Part shown: piece by piece, positions 16,939 through 25,910 of the stretch
How the letters are laid out: the number at the start of each line of letters is the position of its first letter
Numbering within the stretch: the stretch's first letter is position 1
Assembly: GCA_934479825.1 (NCBI GenBank)
Contig: CAKSOW010000005.1
Location: 1 to 64,000 of the forward strand
DNA length: 64,000 bases
Direction of reading: 5' to 3'
DNA from: an uncultured Eubacteriales bacterium
GTDB lineage: Bacteria; Bacillota; Clostridia; Oscillospirales; CAG-382
Notes under the pieces: generated by a model
The model's database searches: none
Seen by the model: the letters and a program-made list of their open reading frames with translations, nothing else
What the model was told of the DNA's origin: nothing
Translations under genes and position numbers: made by a program

Positions 16939-19450
16939 GCGTATCTTCCTCCTTTCCGGTCTGTTCTTTGTTTTCGGGAGATTCGATCTGACCGGGCGTT
17001 TGAGGGGATTCCGGCAGACTGTTTTCTTCACGGATATTACCGGCCTCGACGATGGCATTCACGTTACCGCGGATAACACCGGTGATATTGGCGTCCACAA
17101 AGCCGGAAACACGGCCGCGGACTCGGCCGCTGACAAACACCGTGCCGGAAGTGCTCTTGGTAACTTCGGGCAGCGGAATCGAGAATTTTGTTTTTTCAAT
17201 GATAATATCGCCGAGAAGCAGTATCTGCGGCAATGCTCCCATAACAAGAAACATGGAAATCAGCGTTCCGCGTCCGAGATTGGAACCGATGCCGGCGATA
17301 ACGGGGTTGGTCGAAAGCTGTGCAATCAGGATGCCGGCGGAAGCAAGAATCGTACCGGAAGTAACGATGGTCGGGAAAGCAAGGTTAAGCGCTTCGACAA
17401 TGGCTTTCCGCGGCGGCATGGAATTTTTCAGTTCCATATAGCGGCTGGAAATAACGATAGCATAGTCGATATTGGCGCCCATCTGAATGGAGCTTACGAT
17501 TAAGTAACCAAGGAAGTAAATCGGGCTTGACGTAATGGTCGGGAAGGAGAAGTTGATCCAGATACTGCCTTGGATGACGGCGATTAAAAGAAGCGGCAGA
17601 CCGACCGACTGGAAGGTGAACAACAGGACGATAATGACAAACACAGCAGAAAGAACGCTGATCATGATATTATCCGTCACAAAGGAGGCCGACAGGTCAT
17701 AGTCGTTTTCCGCGTCGCCGGCCAGAACGACCTTATCCGCGTCATAATACTTTTCCGCAATGCCGTGAATGGTCTTTAAGAACGCAAAGGTCTCGTCGCC
17801 CTCTTCCGGCAATGTCAGGTAGATAAGCATTCGCGTGTATTCGTCGCTCTGCAGCTGTGCTTTGGCGTCGAGCAGCTTGTCATACAGCTCATCGAGGTCG
17901 CTGTCCAATTCATCGTCATCTAACGTTATATAGCCTTGATCTTTCTTTTCGCAGATAAAGAGGAACATATCGATTAACGGCACGCTGTATGAGTCGAAGC
18001 CGCTCGCAAGTTTTCCGTAATTTTCGTCGTCCAACGCATAGGCGGCATAAACGGCGCACACCAATTCATAATCGATATCGGTCATTTCGGAAAATTCACG
18101 CGGTGTGAGTTTATCGGTGAGAAGATAGCCGTCCATAGCCTCTTGGTTGGCAAGGCCAACAGTATGGTCTACCTCGTCATAGCGTTCCAGTTCTTTGAGG
18201 ATATTTCCCTCGGCTTCATAATCGCCGGACGGAACGATAAGCGCCAGCAGATTCTGTTTGCCGAACGTATCCTCGATTTTTTCCTCAGCCAGTTGCGTTT
18301 CGTTTTTGCGGGAGGTATCGACAAGCGTAAAGCCGTACACATACGGACAATTATTGGAAAGGAAGAAACCGCCCACAATCACTAATACAAATACCGGCGG
18401 CACAATATAGCGCGTCGCAACGACGACCTTGCCCCATTTATCAATCTTCGGAACAAAGCTCTTATGCGCCGATTTTTCAATCAGTCCGGAGAATAATACC
18501 AACAAGCCCGGCATTAACGTAAATACCGAAATCAGGCTGAGCAAAATCGCCTTGACAAGCACAATACCCATATCAAAGCCCAGGCGGAACTGCATGAACA
18601 TCATGGCGACAAGGCCGGAAATGGTCGTAAGACTGCTGGAAGATATTTCGGGAATGGCTTTGCTGAGCGCGGCGATGGCCGCCTCACGGGTCGGTTTGGT
18701 AGCGCGTTCTTCGGTGAAACGGTGCAAAAGGATGATCGCATAGTCAATGGCAAGCGCAAGCTGCAGCACAACCGTGACCGAATCGGACACGAACGAGATT
18801 TCATCAAACATGAAGTTGGTTCCTTTGTTCAAAAGCGCCGCCGCGCCGAACGTCATGATAAGAACCGGAATCTCGGCATAAGTGCGCGAAGTGAACAAAA
18901 GGACTAACACGATAATGACAGCCGCAATGAGCAGAATTAAATTCATTTCCTCGGCAAGCGTTTCGGAATCCGAACTGCCGACCGTGCTTTTAACATAGAC
19001 GTCATAATCGGAAAGCGTTTCCTTTACCGCATTCATGGCGTCAATCGCAAGCGCCTCATCCTCTTCGGCATGAAAGGTGATGCCGAACATGGCGGAAGCG
19101 TTTTTGAAATGCTCGTCGGTGTCATCGAAATCCACTTCACTGACGCCGTCGATTTCTTCCAGCGTTTCTTTCAGCTCTTCGGCTTTGTCATAGGTAATAT
19201 TGGAAACCATGACGCGCGCTGTGCCGAACGTGGTGAATTCCTCGTCCATAATGGTAAGACCGCGCCGGGTTTCGGTTTCGGGCGGAAGGTATTCGGTGAT
19301 GTCGTTGCACACCTTTACCCAGCCGCTTGAAAAAATACAAAAAATAAAAGCACTGATATACAGAAAAAAGATCAGATTGCGCCGATCCACCACCACCGTT
19401 GCAAACTTCTCAAAGAACGACGGCTTCTGTACGGTTTCAGGTTCTTTCAA
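16925..19450 (-). CDS. MMPL/RND family transporter
   Basis: This 841-residue protein has the RND/MMPL layout: an N-terminal helix near 25-45, an extracytoplasmic domain, a block of about six membrane helices (about 170-360), a second extracytoplasmic domain and a second helix block (about 560-740). Such pumps export lipids, peptides or drugs using the proton gradient. The tail after the last helix is odd: GRVRGRVSGFVDANITGVIRG and the following residues have a repeating Gly-x-Val pattern like bactofilin beta-helices, then an acidic disordered end. The start is TTG at 19450, nine nt after AGGAG. It is translationally coupled to the GLUG protein. Confidence 0.85.
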   Translation of the reverse strand: MKEPETVQKPSFFEKFATVVVDRRNLIFFLYISAFIFCIFSSGWVKVCNDITEYLPPETETRRGLTIMDEEFTTFGTARVMVSNITYDKAEELKETLEEIDGVSEVDFDDTDEHFKNASAMFGITFHAEEDEALAIDAMNAVKETLSDYDVYVKSTVGSSDSETLAEEMNLILLIAAVIIVLVLLFTSRTYAEIPVLIMTFGAAALLNKGTNFMFDEISFVSDSVTVVLQLALAIDYAIILLHRFTEERATKPTREAAIAALSKAIPEISSSSLTTISGLVAMMFMQFRLGFDMGIVLVKAILLSLISVFTLMPGLLVLFSGLIEKSAHKSFVPKIDKWGKVVVATRYIVPPVFVLVIVGGFFLSNNCPYVYGFTLVDTSRKNETQLAEEKIEDTFGKQNLLALIVPSGDYEAEGNILKELERYDEVDHTVGLANQEAMDGYLLTDKLTPREFSEMTDIDYELVCAVYAAYALDDENYGKLASGFDSYSVPLIDMFLFICEKKDQGYITLDDDELDSDLDELYDKLLDAKAQLQSDEYTRMLIYLTLPEEGDETFAFLKTIHGIAEKYYDADKVVLAGDAENDYDLSASFVTDNIMISVLSAVFVIIVLLFTFQSVGLPLLLIAVIQGSIWINFSFPTITSSPIYFLGYLIVSSIQMGANIDYAIVISSRYMELKNSMPPRKAIVEALNLAFPTIVTSGTILASAGILIAQLSTNPVIAGIGSNLGRGTLISMFLVMGALPQILLLGDIIIEKTKFSIPLPEVTKSTSGTVFVSGRVRGRVSGFVDANITGVIRGNVNAIVEAGNIREENSLPESPQTPGQIESPENKEQTGKEEDTHENA

Positions 19451-19628
19451 GTCGGGTCACTCCTTCTTCCTATTATAATATATTATTATATAACACAATC
19501 GGGCACAGTGCAATAAACATTTTTTTAATATTGTCATATTTGCTGACATTTTTCTGAAAATGTATAAAATTATCCGAATCGCCCTGTCACAGCCAAGAAA
19601 GATTTTAAAAGTTTTGCACATTTGCTTA

Positions 19629-19657
19629 TTGAATTTATACACAATGTGTGATACAAT
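19629..19657 (+). promoter_or_regulatory. Promoter of the sigma/anti-sigma operon
   Basis: TTGAAT, 17-bp spacer, TACAAT, about 75 nt before the sigma factor start. It resembles a housekeeping promoter rather than an ECF self-promoter. Confidence 0.5.
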
Positions 19658-19736
19658 ATAGTAGAAATTTCTGTTTACAGCATAAGCCCATTTGTAAAAA
19701 AGTATGCCGTTAAAAAACTGCAAAGGAGGTGCAGAC

Positions 19737-20354
19737 ATGTTTTCATTCCGCAAGCCGGCCCGGACGCTCGATGAGTCACTGCCGGAGGACACGCGCGACG
19801 CGTATCTTGCCGCCGGCGGCGACACCGCCGCTTTTGAACGGTTAGTGCGCAAATATGAAAAATATGTCTGCACCGCCGTTTATTCGGTTATCCGCAATTA
19901 TGACGACAGCTTTGATGTATCGCAGGAAGTCTTTTTGAAGTTATATCACTGCATTGGTTCGTTCAAGGGCGAAAGCAGTTTTTCAAGCTGGCTGTACCGC
20001 ATTGCCAAAAACGCCGCGCTCGACTATCTGCGGCGCGAAAAGAAAAACCGAACGGTAAGCATTGACGCCGAAAACGAGGACGGCGAGAAATACATAGCCG
20101 AAATTCCCGACGTTTCCGGCAAAAACGATCCCGAAAAGGCGGCTCTCGATTCCGAGCGGCGGCGCATTCTCTATGCCGCATTAGAAGAATTGAGCGATGA
20201 GCACAAAGAAATTCTGTTACTGCGCGACATAAACGGCTACTCTTACGAAGAGGTCGGCGAAAGGTTAGGCTTAGAGGCCGGAACCGTCAAATCCCGGCTT
20301 TTCCGGGCAAGAGAGGCACTGCGAAAAAAATTAGAAGAAAAAAAGTATTTTTAA
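19737..20354 (+). CDS. ECF-like RNA polymerase sigma factor
   Basis: This 205-residue sigma-70 family protein has region 2 (FERLVRKYEKYVCTAVYSVI through SSWLYRIAKNAALDYLRR, about residues 38-105) and region 4 (GYSYEEVGERLGLEAGTVKSRLFRAREALRKKL at the C terminus) but no regions 1 or 3, as in the SigW/SigE-like ECF groups. The ATG at 19737 follows AAAGGAGGTG. The next gene encodes a zinc-finger membrane protein, the usual anti-sigma arrangement. The target regulon is not visible. Confidence 0.9.
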   Translation: MFSFRKPARTLDESLPEDTRDAYLAAGGDTAAFERLVRKYEKYVCTAVYSVIRNYDDSFDVSQEVFLKLYHCIGSFKGESSFSSWLYRIAKNAALDYLRREKKNRTVSIDAENEDGEKYIAEIPDVSGKNDPEKAALDSERRRILYAALEELSDEHKEILLLRDINGYSYEEVGERLGLEAGTVKSRLFRAREALRKKLEEKKYF

Positions 20355-20434
20355 ACGGAACTTTTTTCCGATCGGGCGCGTCATATAAGTGCAGCCGGAA
20401 AAATTAAGAAAAAAAATAAGATTTTTCTATCACA

Positions 20435-20530
20435 AAGAATCCCTGAAAGGAGGTGTGCGGACATGAAAAACTCCACCGGCGGAAGAATCCCTGAAAGGAG
20501 GTGTGCGGACATGAAAAACTCCACCGGCGG
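20435..20530 (+). repeat. Perfect 48-bp tandem duplication of a ribosome-binding site and start
   Basis: 20435-20482 and 20483-20530 are identical. Each copy contains AAAGGAGGTG and an ATG followed by codons for KNSTGG. The unit is a multiple of three, so both ATGs (20463 and 20511) read the same frame. Confidence 0.95.
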
Positions 20531-21905
20531 CATGATAAACGAGCCCGGCGCAGACGGCTGTTTTGGCCATTCGGACGAATTGTGCGAGAGCACAAGACTT
20601 GCCCTTGCGGACGAAAGAGAGCTGACTGACACACAAAAGGCTCATTTGAAAACATGCGATTTCTGCCGGAATTTTCAGAACGAGACGGAAATCATGAAAC
20701 AGGCCTTAAAAGAACTTGATGTCGAACCGCTTGTGAAAGGCAGTGTCGGACTTGCCGATTCCGTTATGGATGAGATCGGCAAGCAAGCAATCTTCGGACG
20801 CACACCGTCCGTAAAGCCTAAAATTTTCCGTCACGCGGGGCTTGCCGCCGCCTGCCTGATGGTTCTCGTTCTTGCAGCGCCGACCGCGCTCAACTTTATG
20901 CATGCCGGCAAAGCCGATATTACCCCAAACGAAACGGCGTTAATGCCAAAGGCATCTTTCTTCGCCGGAAACGCAAGCGACTCCAAAGTGGTTGCTGACG
21001 AAGATGAAAATGCCGGCGATGATGCGTTCCTGACAGACAAAACCGCCGAAAACGGCAACACAGAGGATTCGGATTCCTCTTGCACAGCTGATATAAGCGA
21101 TTTTGAAACGGATTCTGCCGCGGACTCCATAGGCGAAAACAAAAATGTCCTGTATTTTGCCAATGCCGGCTCTTCCGAAAGTGCGGAATTCAAAAAAACG
21201 GAAGAACAAGTCAATTATGCATCTGCCGACGCACAAATCTCAGATGTTTCTGCAAATTCGGACGTTCTTTCCGGCTCATCCGGTCTGTTCTCTATGAGAG
21301 CTTCCAGCGGCGGTTCGTCCGCTCCTCCGGAAACAGACGTTTTGTCAAATCCGTCTGACGGTGTAAGTGAATCACCTGACGGTACAAACGGCACAAGTTT
21401 CCAAATGCCTGCCGGAAATTCTGACAGCAATATCAGCGAATCCGCAAGCAACGCCCTTGCTCCCTCCAACGACGCACAGATCTCCAACGTGGAAAACGGT
21501 TTTGACGACTCCGACAGAGACGCGTCCTCCATTTACGAAGCTGAAAACGGAGACGCAAATAATGCGTTGCCCGAAAATTCTGCCGCAGAAAACGGAAACG
21601 TCAATTCTGTCGTTCGCGATGAAAACGATTGGCAAAGCAATGGAATTCCTGTTTTATCTTTCGTCAAGACTGCCTGTGATGCGGCCAATGCACGTTTTGG
21701 TTCGCGCTACACAGTGGATGTGAATAAGGCGACCTATTCCAGGCTTTCGGAAAACAGTCTATATGTGGATATTCCCCTAGACCAATCCGATGCACACATT
21801 CAGGTCTTTATGGTTTTAGAAAACAGTGAATGGAAAATTGCGACCGATGCGGACGGAAATGAGCAGATTTTTGAAGTCACCGCACGTTACAATTTTATCG
21901 GCTGA
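20463..21905 (+). CDS. Zinc-finger anti-sigma-factor-like membrane protein
   Basis: The protein has 480 residues from the first start or 464 from the second. It carries an anti-sigma zinc-finger motif H61-x3-C65-x2-C68, one membrane helix near 118-140, a long low-complexity Ser/Asp/Asn/Glu-rich extracytoplasmic linker (about 150-395), and a small C-terminal domain (about 400-480). This is the ZAS-type anti-sigma layout, expected to hold the upstream sigma factor at the membrane. The linker is unusually long. Two complete Shine-Dalgarno/ATG units precede it because of the tandem duplication, so either start can be used. Confidence 0.8.
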   Translation: MKNSTGGRIPERRCADMKNSTGGMINEPGADGCFGHSDELCESTRLALADERELTDTQKAHLKTCDFCRNFQNETEIMKQALKELDVEPLVKGSVGLADSVMDEIGKQAIFGRTPSVKPKIFRHAGLAAACLMVLVLAAPTALNFMHAGKADITPNETALMPKASFFAGNASDSKVVADEDENAGDDAFLTDKTAENGNTEDSDSSCTADISDFETDSAADSIGENKNVLYFANAGSSESAEFKKTEEQVNYASADAQISDVSANSDVLSGSSGLFSMRASSGGSSAPPETDVLSNPSDGVSESPDGTNGTSFQMPAGNSDSNISESASNALAPSNDAQISNVENGFDDSDRDASSIYEAENGDANNALPENSAAENGNVNSVVRDENDWQSNGIPVLSFVKTACDAANARFGSRYTVDVNKATYSRLSENSLYVDIPLDQSDAHIQVFMVLENSEWKIATDADGNEQIFEVTARYNFIG

Positions 21906-21932
21906 AATTTCACGCAAGTGTCTTTACTCCAA

Positions 21933-21977
21933 AGCAAAACCGGCACATCGAAAGATGTGTCGGTTTTGCTTTTTTTC
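21933..21977 (+). terminator. Terminator of the sigma/anti-sigma operon
   Basis: GCAAAACCGGCACATC and its complement form a long stem with a GAAA loop, followed by TTTTTTT. Confidence 0.85.
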
Positions 21978-22007
21978 TCGAAAAATATAAAGGACGGTTT
22001 TAACGTT

Positions 22008-22029
22008 ACTTTTCGTCTCTGCGAAAAGT
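22008..22029. repeat. Dispersed hairpin repeat, copy at the AraC gene end
   Basis: ACTTTTCG-TCTCTG-CGAAAAGT, the same unit as 79-104 with one loop change. It lies between two convergent genes. Confidence 0.6.
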
Positions 22030-22040
22030 CAAATCTCCAC

Positions 22041-22856
22041 TCATCCGAAAGGAGCTTTTTGCGTTTCGCGGTACACTTTCGGCGCAATCCCGAAAGCATG
22101 CTTAAAGCAATGGCTGAACGAATACACATCCGAAAAGCCGCATTGAAGAGCAATATCGGAGACCGATTTTGCGGTGTTCTGAATCAATAGCTCGGCTTTG
22201 TTCAATCGAAAGTCCCTTAGAAATTCATGCGGTTTCTTCTTGTATATATCAAAAAACAAACGTCTGAAATGTTTTTCGCTTATACCCGTGATTTCCGCTA
22301 CCTCGCTGATTTTCAGATCCGGGCGGCTGTAATTTCGGTTTATATAATCAAGGGCAATTTCAATTTTCCCTGCCATTTTATAATTGACACGATTAAACCC
22401 CATGTTGTTATAGAGCATTCCGATCATTTGACATAAAATTCCATTGCAAATCATCCGTGATCCCGGCAGATCCAAGCTATATTCCTTCACGGCCTTTTGA
22501 AACATGTTTTCGTACTGATAGGCATTTTTATCGGAACAAACCGTTTTAAACGGGAAAGCGCTGTCCGCTTTCTGAACCTTTTTCTCAAAATTGAAATTGA
22601 CCGCCATATAGGAAACCGCATCGCAATCATATGCGCCGCTTTCATCAACCGAACCTTTGGCAATATAGGCAATCTGTCCCGCTTTTATCTGAACGGTCTT
22701 TCCTTCTTTGGTATATCCGAGCGTTCCGTTTGTGACAAAGGCAAAACTTTCATGATTCCGGGGTTCAGCCGCTATATACGGTTTACCCTTCGTCAGCGTA
22801 GCACAAAAGAATACAGCGTCCTCAATAGGCAATGCCTTTTGAAGTTCATAGGACAT
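22041..22856 (-). CDS. AraC family transcriptional regulator
   Basis: The 271-residue protein has an N-terminal cupin-like sensing domain (about 1-150) and a C-terminal double helix-turn-helix (about 170-265), with ISEVAEITGISEKHFRRLFF and DIALQCGFSDVYSFSHCFKH as the two recognition units. It is divergent from the SDR-glycyl radical enzyme operon, so it probably activates that operon in response to its substrate. ATG at 22856 has AAGGGGTG upstream; an upstream ATG at 22883 is possible but less well supported. Confidence 0.9.
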   Translation of the reverse strand: MSYELQKALPIEDAVFFCATLTKGKPYIAAEPRNHESFAFVTNGTLGYTKEGKTVQIKAGQIAYIAKGSVDESGAYDCDAVSYMAVNFNFEKKVQKADSAFPFKTVCSDKNAYQYENMFQKAVKEYSLDLPGSRMICNGILCQMIGMLYNNMGFNRVNYKMAGKIEIALDYINRNYSRPDLKISEVAEITGISEKHFRRLFFDIYKKKPHEFLRDFRLNKAELLIQNTAKSVSDIALQCGFSDVYSFSHCFKHAFGIAPKVYRETQKAPFG

Positions 22857-22940
22857 TTTTACACCCCTTATTCTTTTCACCATGTTCTTTACTGCCTTTT
22901 ATTATAGCACAGATCTCTGTCAAATTCAAGAAAAATGTCT

Positions 22941-22976
22941 GTTTCAAACAAATTTATGCCGTTACAAACATTTACT
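22941..22976 (+). promoter_or_regulatory. Direct repeats, candidate AraC-family activator sites
   Basis: GTTTCAAACAAATTTA (22941) and GTTACAAACATTTACT (22961) are similar 16-mers 20 bp apart, just upstream of and touching the weak -35 region of the SDR operon promoter (-10 TATAAT at 22993-22998). AraC proteins typically bind such direct repeats next to the -35. Confidence 0.5.
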
Positions 22977-23030
22977 TTTCTGCGAATTATTATATAATCA
23001 TAGTAAATCAAACGAAAGGACGAGATCAAA

Positions 23031-23762
23031 ATGAGAAAAGCTTTGGTTACCGGAGCAAGCAGAGGCATTGGATATGCCATTGCAAAACGGTTATCGCAAA
23101 ACGGCGACAAGGTCGTTATAACCGGAAGAAACAGCGAGACGCTGGAACGCGTTGCCCATGAATTGGGAGAAAATGTATATCCCATGGTTTGGGATGCCGC
23201 AGAATTGCATAAGGCCGATGAAAAAATATGGGAAGCGGCTGATAAATTAGGCGGATTGGACATCGTGGTAAACAATGCCGGAATCTTTGCGCAAAGAAGT
23301 GAATGGGATAAGAAAAGTCTCTTAAAAACAACGATAAAGGAATGGCAGGATGTTTTCGATGTTAATGCAAGCGCTGTCTTTTTTACCATGCAGGCTTCTG
23401 TCCGATATATGCTTGAAAACGCTGTGAAAGGGAACATTTTAAACATCACCTCGGTAGCCGGCGAAGAACCGGTTTTCGGCGCCTACGGCGGCTCCAAAAT
23501 TCTTGCGACAGGGCTTACGCGCGGATGGGGCAAAATGTTCGCCTCAGACGGAATCACGATAAACGGAATCGCTCCGGGACCCGTTGCCACGGAAATGAAC
23601 AACTGGCACGAGGGGGATTCCATGAAACACGACAGGATTCCCTATGGAAGGTTTGCAACAATCGATGAAATTGCCGGGCTTGCCATGTATCTTTTGGATG
23701 AAAAAGCAAAGATGATCTGTGGAGAAACCGTTATTATAGACGGCGCGTATTCCATCCGGTAA
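23031..23762 (+). CDS. Short-chain dehydrogenase/reductase
   Basis: This 243-residue SDR has the cofactor-binding TGASRGIG near residue 8, NNAG near 83, a catalytic Ser-Tyr-x3-Lys set (ITSVAGE with YGGSK, about 140-158) and the C-terminal GETVIIDGA typical of FabG-like enzymes. Arg and Asn residues after the second strand suggest NADP(H). It is first in an operon with a glycyl radical enzyme and activase, so it may oxidise a hydroxy substrate or reduce the carbonyl product. The exact substrate cannot be read from sequence. Confidence 0.88.
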   Translation: MRKALVTGASRGIGYAIAKRLSQNGDKVVITGRNSETLERVAHELGENVYPMVWDAAELHKADEKIWEAADKLGGLDIVVNNAGIFAQRSEWDKKSLLKTTIKEWQDVFDVNASAVFFTMQASVRYMLENAVKGNILNITSVAGEEPVFGAYGGSKILATGLTRGWGKMFASDGITINGIAPGPVATEMNNWHEGDSMKHDRIPYGRFATIDEIAGLAMYLLDEKAKMICGETVIIDGAYSIR

Positions 23763-23780
23763 TTCAGGAGTGTAGATAAG

Positions 23781-25904
23781 ATGAATGAAAGAATCGAAAA
23801 GTTAGTTCAGAAGACCGTTTCGGGTCAGATGTTTGTTTATCCGGTTAAAACAGAATACGACCGGTGCGACCTTTTTTTGCCTCCGATAAAAATGTCCGCC
23901 AAAAGAGTCTGCGAATATATCCGGAATCAGGAACCGCTTCTTGTTGAAGAATCCGCCTTTACAGGGTTATTGGCATTCGACGGCAGTGTGGAAGGAGAAA
24001 TATTCAACAGGAAAGGACACGTCAATTTCGGAATCGCTTTCAAGAATTTCTATAACAAGCCGGTTGACAATTTACTTACGTTTGAATGGCAACACTCCGC
24101 AGGAGATTTCGGAAAAATCATTAACGGCGGTATTAGCGGCATGAAGAGAACCATCCAAGAATCCATCGAAAATCATAAGGATGACGAAAAAGCCCTTCAA
24201 TTTCTGGAAACCCAAACAGATATTTGCGACGCTGTGATTGACTGGGCGCACAAATGCTCCGAAAAAGCGCTGGCTCTTTCAAAAAACGTATCCAATGCAA
24301 CGTATAAAGAAAATTTGGAGAGATTATCCCGTTCCCTTAAAAATGTTCCGGAAAAGCCTGCAAAAAGCTTTTATGAGGCTATTTTATCCTTATACGTCTG
24401 CTATGGCTTAATTCCGGACAGTATCGGGTTAATTGACCGGTATTTATATCGTTTTTACAAAGCCGATATCGAAAGCGGCGTTCTGACCAACGAAGAAGCG
24501 TCTGCGTATTTGCAGGAACTGTTTTTAATGCTGCAGGCAAGGATCCACAAATCCTCCGACCGTTTTTACCGCGGCGGCGAATCTCATTTTTGCGTTGGCG
24601 GCTATCTTGAAAACGGCAAGGACGGTTTCAATGAGTTATCCCGACTGATCGTGGATTCACTCATGGAATTGCCGACATGGATTCCGCAGATTTCTTTGCG
24701 TTGGACGTCCAAAACGCCGCACGAAGTTCTGCACTACATGATGGATTGCGAACGGAAGGACCCGAACAAGCGCATTGCTTTTGTAAACGATGAACCGCGC
24801 ATCAAAGGCTTGACCGAATATACCGGGTTTTCCTATGAAAAGGCCGTGAGTTACACCATGATCGGCTGCAACGAGATCGCACTTCCCGGCGGAATCGTGT
24901 TTGGTTTTGACCCGATGAACATTGTCCGCTGCGTCCAGAACACATTTTTCAACCGCAGCAAAGAGATTCAAAACGCCCGGACATTTGATGAGTTTTATGC
25001 GATATTCCAAGAAGAAATGTTCAAAGACCTGCGCGAAGCGGACAACATCGGCAAAGGTTTGCAGGCGATACGCAGCCGCGACTGCAATCTGGTGAGCAAT
25101 ATCTTTCTTGACGGTTGCATCGAAAATGCCAAAAGTGTTACCCAAGGCGGCACGGATACCTATGTGGCGGTGGGCTTGTTAATCGGCTTATCCAATGTGA
25201 TCGACTCTTTATCTGTAACAAAGCAGTTGGTTTTTGATGAAAAAAAGGTAACCATGAAGCAACTGACCGAAGCTTTGCAGCATAACTGGAACGGGTTTGA
25301 GGAATTGCAAGCATATATCTTGAAAAAGGGAATGTTTTTCGGCAATGACGACGGCCTTTCCAACGATATGGCTCACCGTTTCTTTGAAAGCCTTTATAAA
25401 TGGAACACCGGCGACAACTATTTGCACAAAAAGCTTGTATTCGGCAATCTTGTGGGGTACAACGAACATCACAAATTCTTCGGAGACCACACCAAGGCGA
25501 CACCTGACGGACGTTCTGACGGAGAGATGTTGAATTTCGGAATCGGTCAGACAGAGGGAAAGGACAGAAACGGGCTTACGGCCTTGTTATCCTCGGTTGC
25601 AAAATGCGATCCGCACGCCATTTTAACAGGACCAAGCGTGACAAATGTTCTGTTAGATGAGAAATTGGTGAAGAACGATGAAAACTTTGAAAAATTAGTT
25701 TACTTGTTTGAATCTTATTTTAAAATGGGCGGAACACATTTCCAACTTACCTATGTTTCCAAAGAAGATTTGCTGAATGCCAAGAAAACGCCGGACAAAT
25801 ACAGAAATCTGCGTGTCAGAGTTTCCGGTTTTTCCGATTATTTCGTCTTTTTAAACGAGGGATTGCAGGACGAGATCATCCAGAGAACCACGCATACAAA
25901 ATAG
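23781..25904 (+). CDS. Glycyl radical enzyme of unassigned specificity (PFL-like superfamily)
   Basis: This 707-residue enzyme has the thiyl cysteine in TMIGCNE (Cys363) and the glycyl radical site in RVSGFSDYF (Gly683, 24 residues from the end). Glu365, two residues after the cysteine, is kept as in eliminases and dehydratases; true pyruvate formate-lyases have Cys-Cys there. It is clearly shorter than characterised members (about 750-900). The Asn between Cys and Glu differs from the Val of choline lyase, glycerol dehydratase and hydroxyproline dehydratase. It is co-transcribed with an SDR and its own activase under a divergent AraC regulator. I cannot name the substrate. Confidence 0.88.
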   Translation: MNERIEKLVQKTVSGQMFVYPVKTEYDRCDLFLPPIKMSAKRVCEYIRNQEPLLVEESAFTGLLAFDGSVEGEIFNRKGHVNFGIAFKNFYNKPVDNLLTFEWQHSAGDFGKIINGGISGMKRTIQESIENHKDDEKALQFLETQTDICDAVIDWAHKCSEKALALSKNVSNATYKENLERLSRSLKNVPEKPAKSFYEAILSLYVCYGLIPDSIGLIDRYLYRFYKADIESGVLTNEEASAYLQELFLMLQARIHKSSDRFYRGGESHFCVGGYLENGKDGFNELSRLIVDSLMELPTWIPQISLRWTSKTPHEVLHYMMDCERKDPNKRIAFVNDEPRIKGLTEYTGFSYEKAVSYTMIGCNEIALPGGIVFGFDPMNIVRCVQNTFFNRSKEIQNARTFDEFYAIFQEEMFKDLREADNIGKGLQAIRSRDCNLVSNIFLDGCIENAKSVTQGGTDTYVAVGLLIGLSNVIDSLSVTKQLVFDEKKVTMKQLTEALQHNWNGFEELQAYILKKGMFFGNDDGLSNDMAHRFFESLYKWNTGDNYLHKKLVFGNLVGYNEHHKFFGDHTKATPDGRSDGEMLNFGIGQTEGKDRNGLTALLSSVAKCDPHAILTGPSVTNVLLDEKLVKNDENFEKLVYLFESYFKMGGTHFQLTYVSKEDLLNAKKTPDKYRNLRVRVSGFSDYFVFLNEGLQDEIIQRTTHTK

Positions 25905-25910
25905 GGGATC

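Noticed and set aside
23781..25904. Pyruvate formate-lyase or choline trimethylamine-lyase
   Set aside because: A single active-site Cys (not Cys-Cys) excludes formate-lyase. Short length, Asn after Cys363 and absence of microcompartment genes argue against choline lyase.
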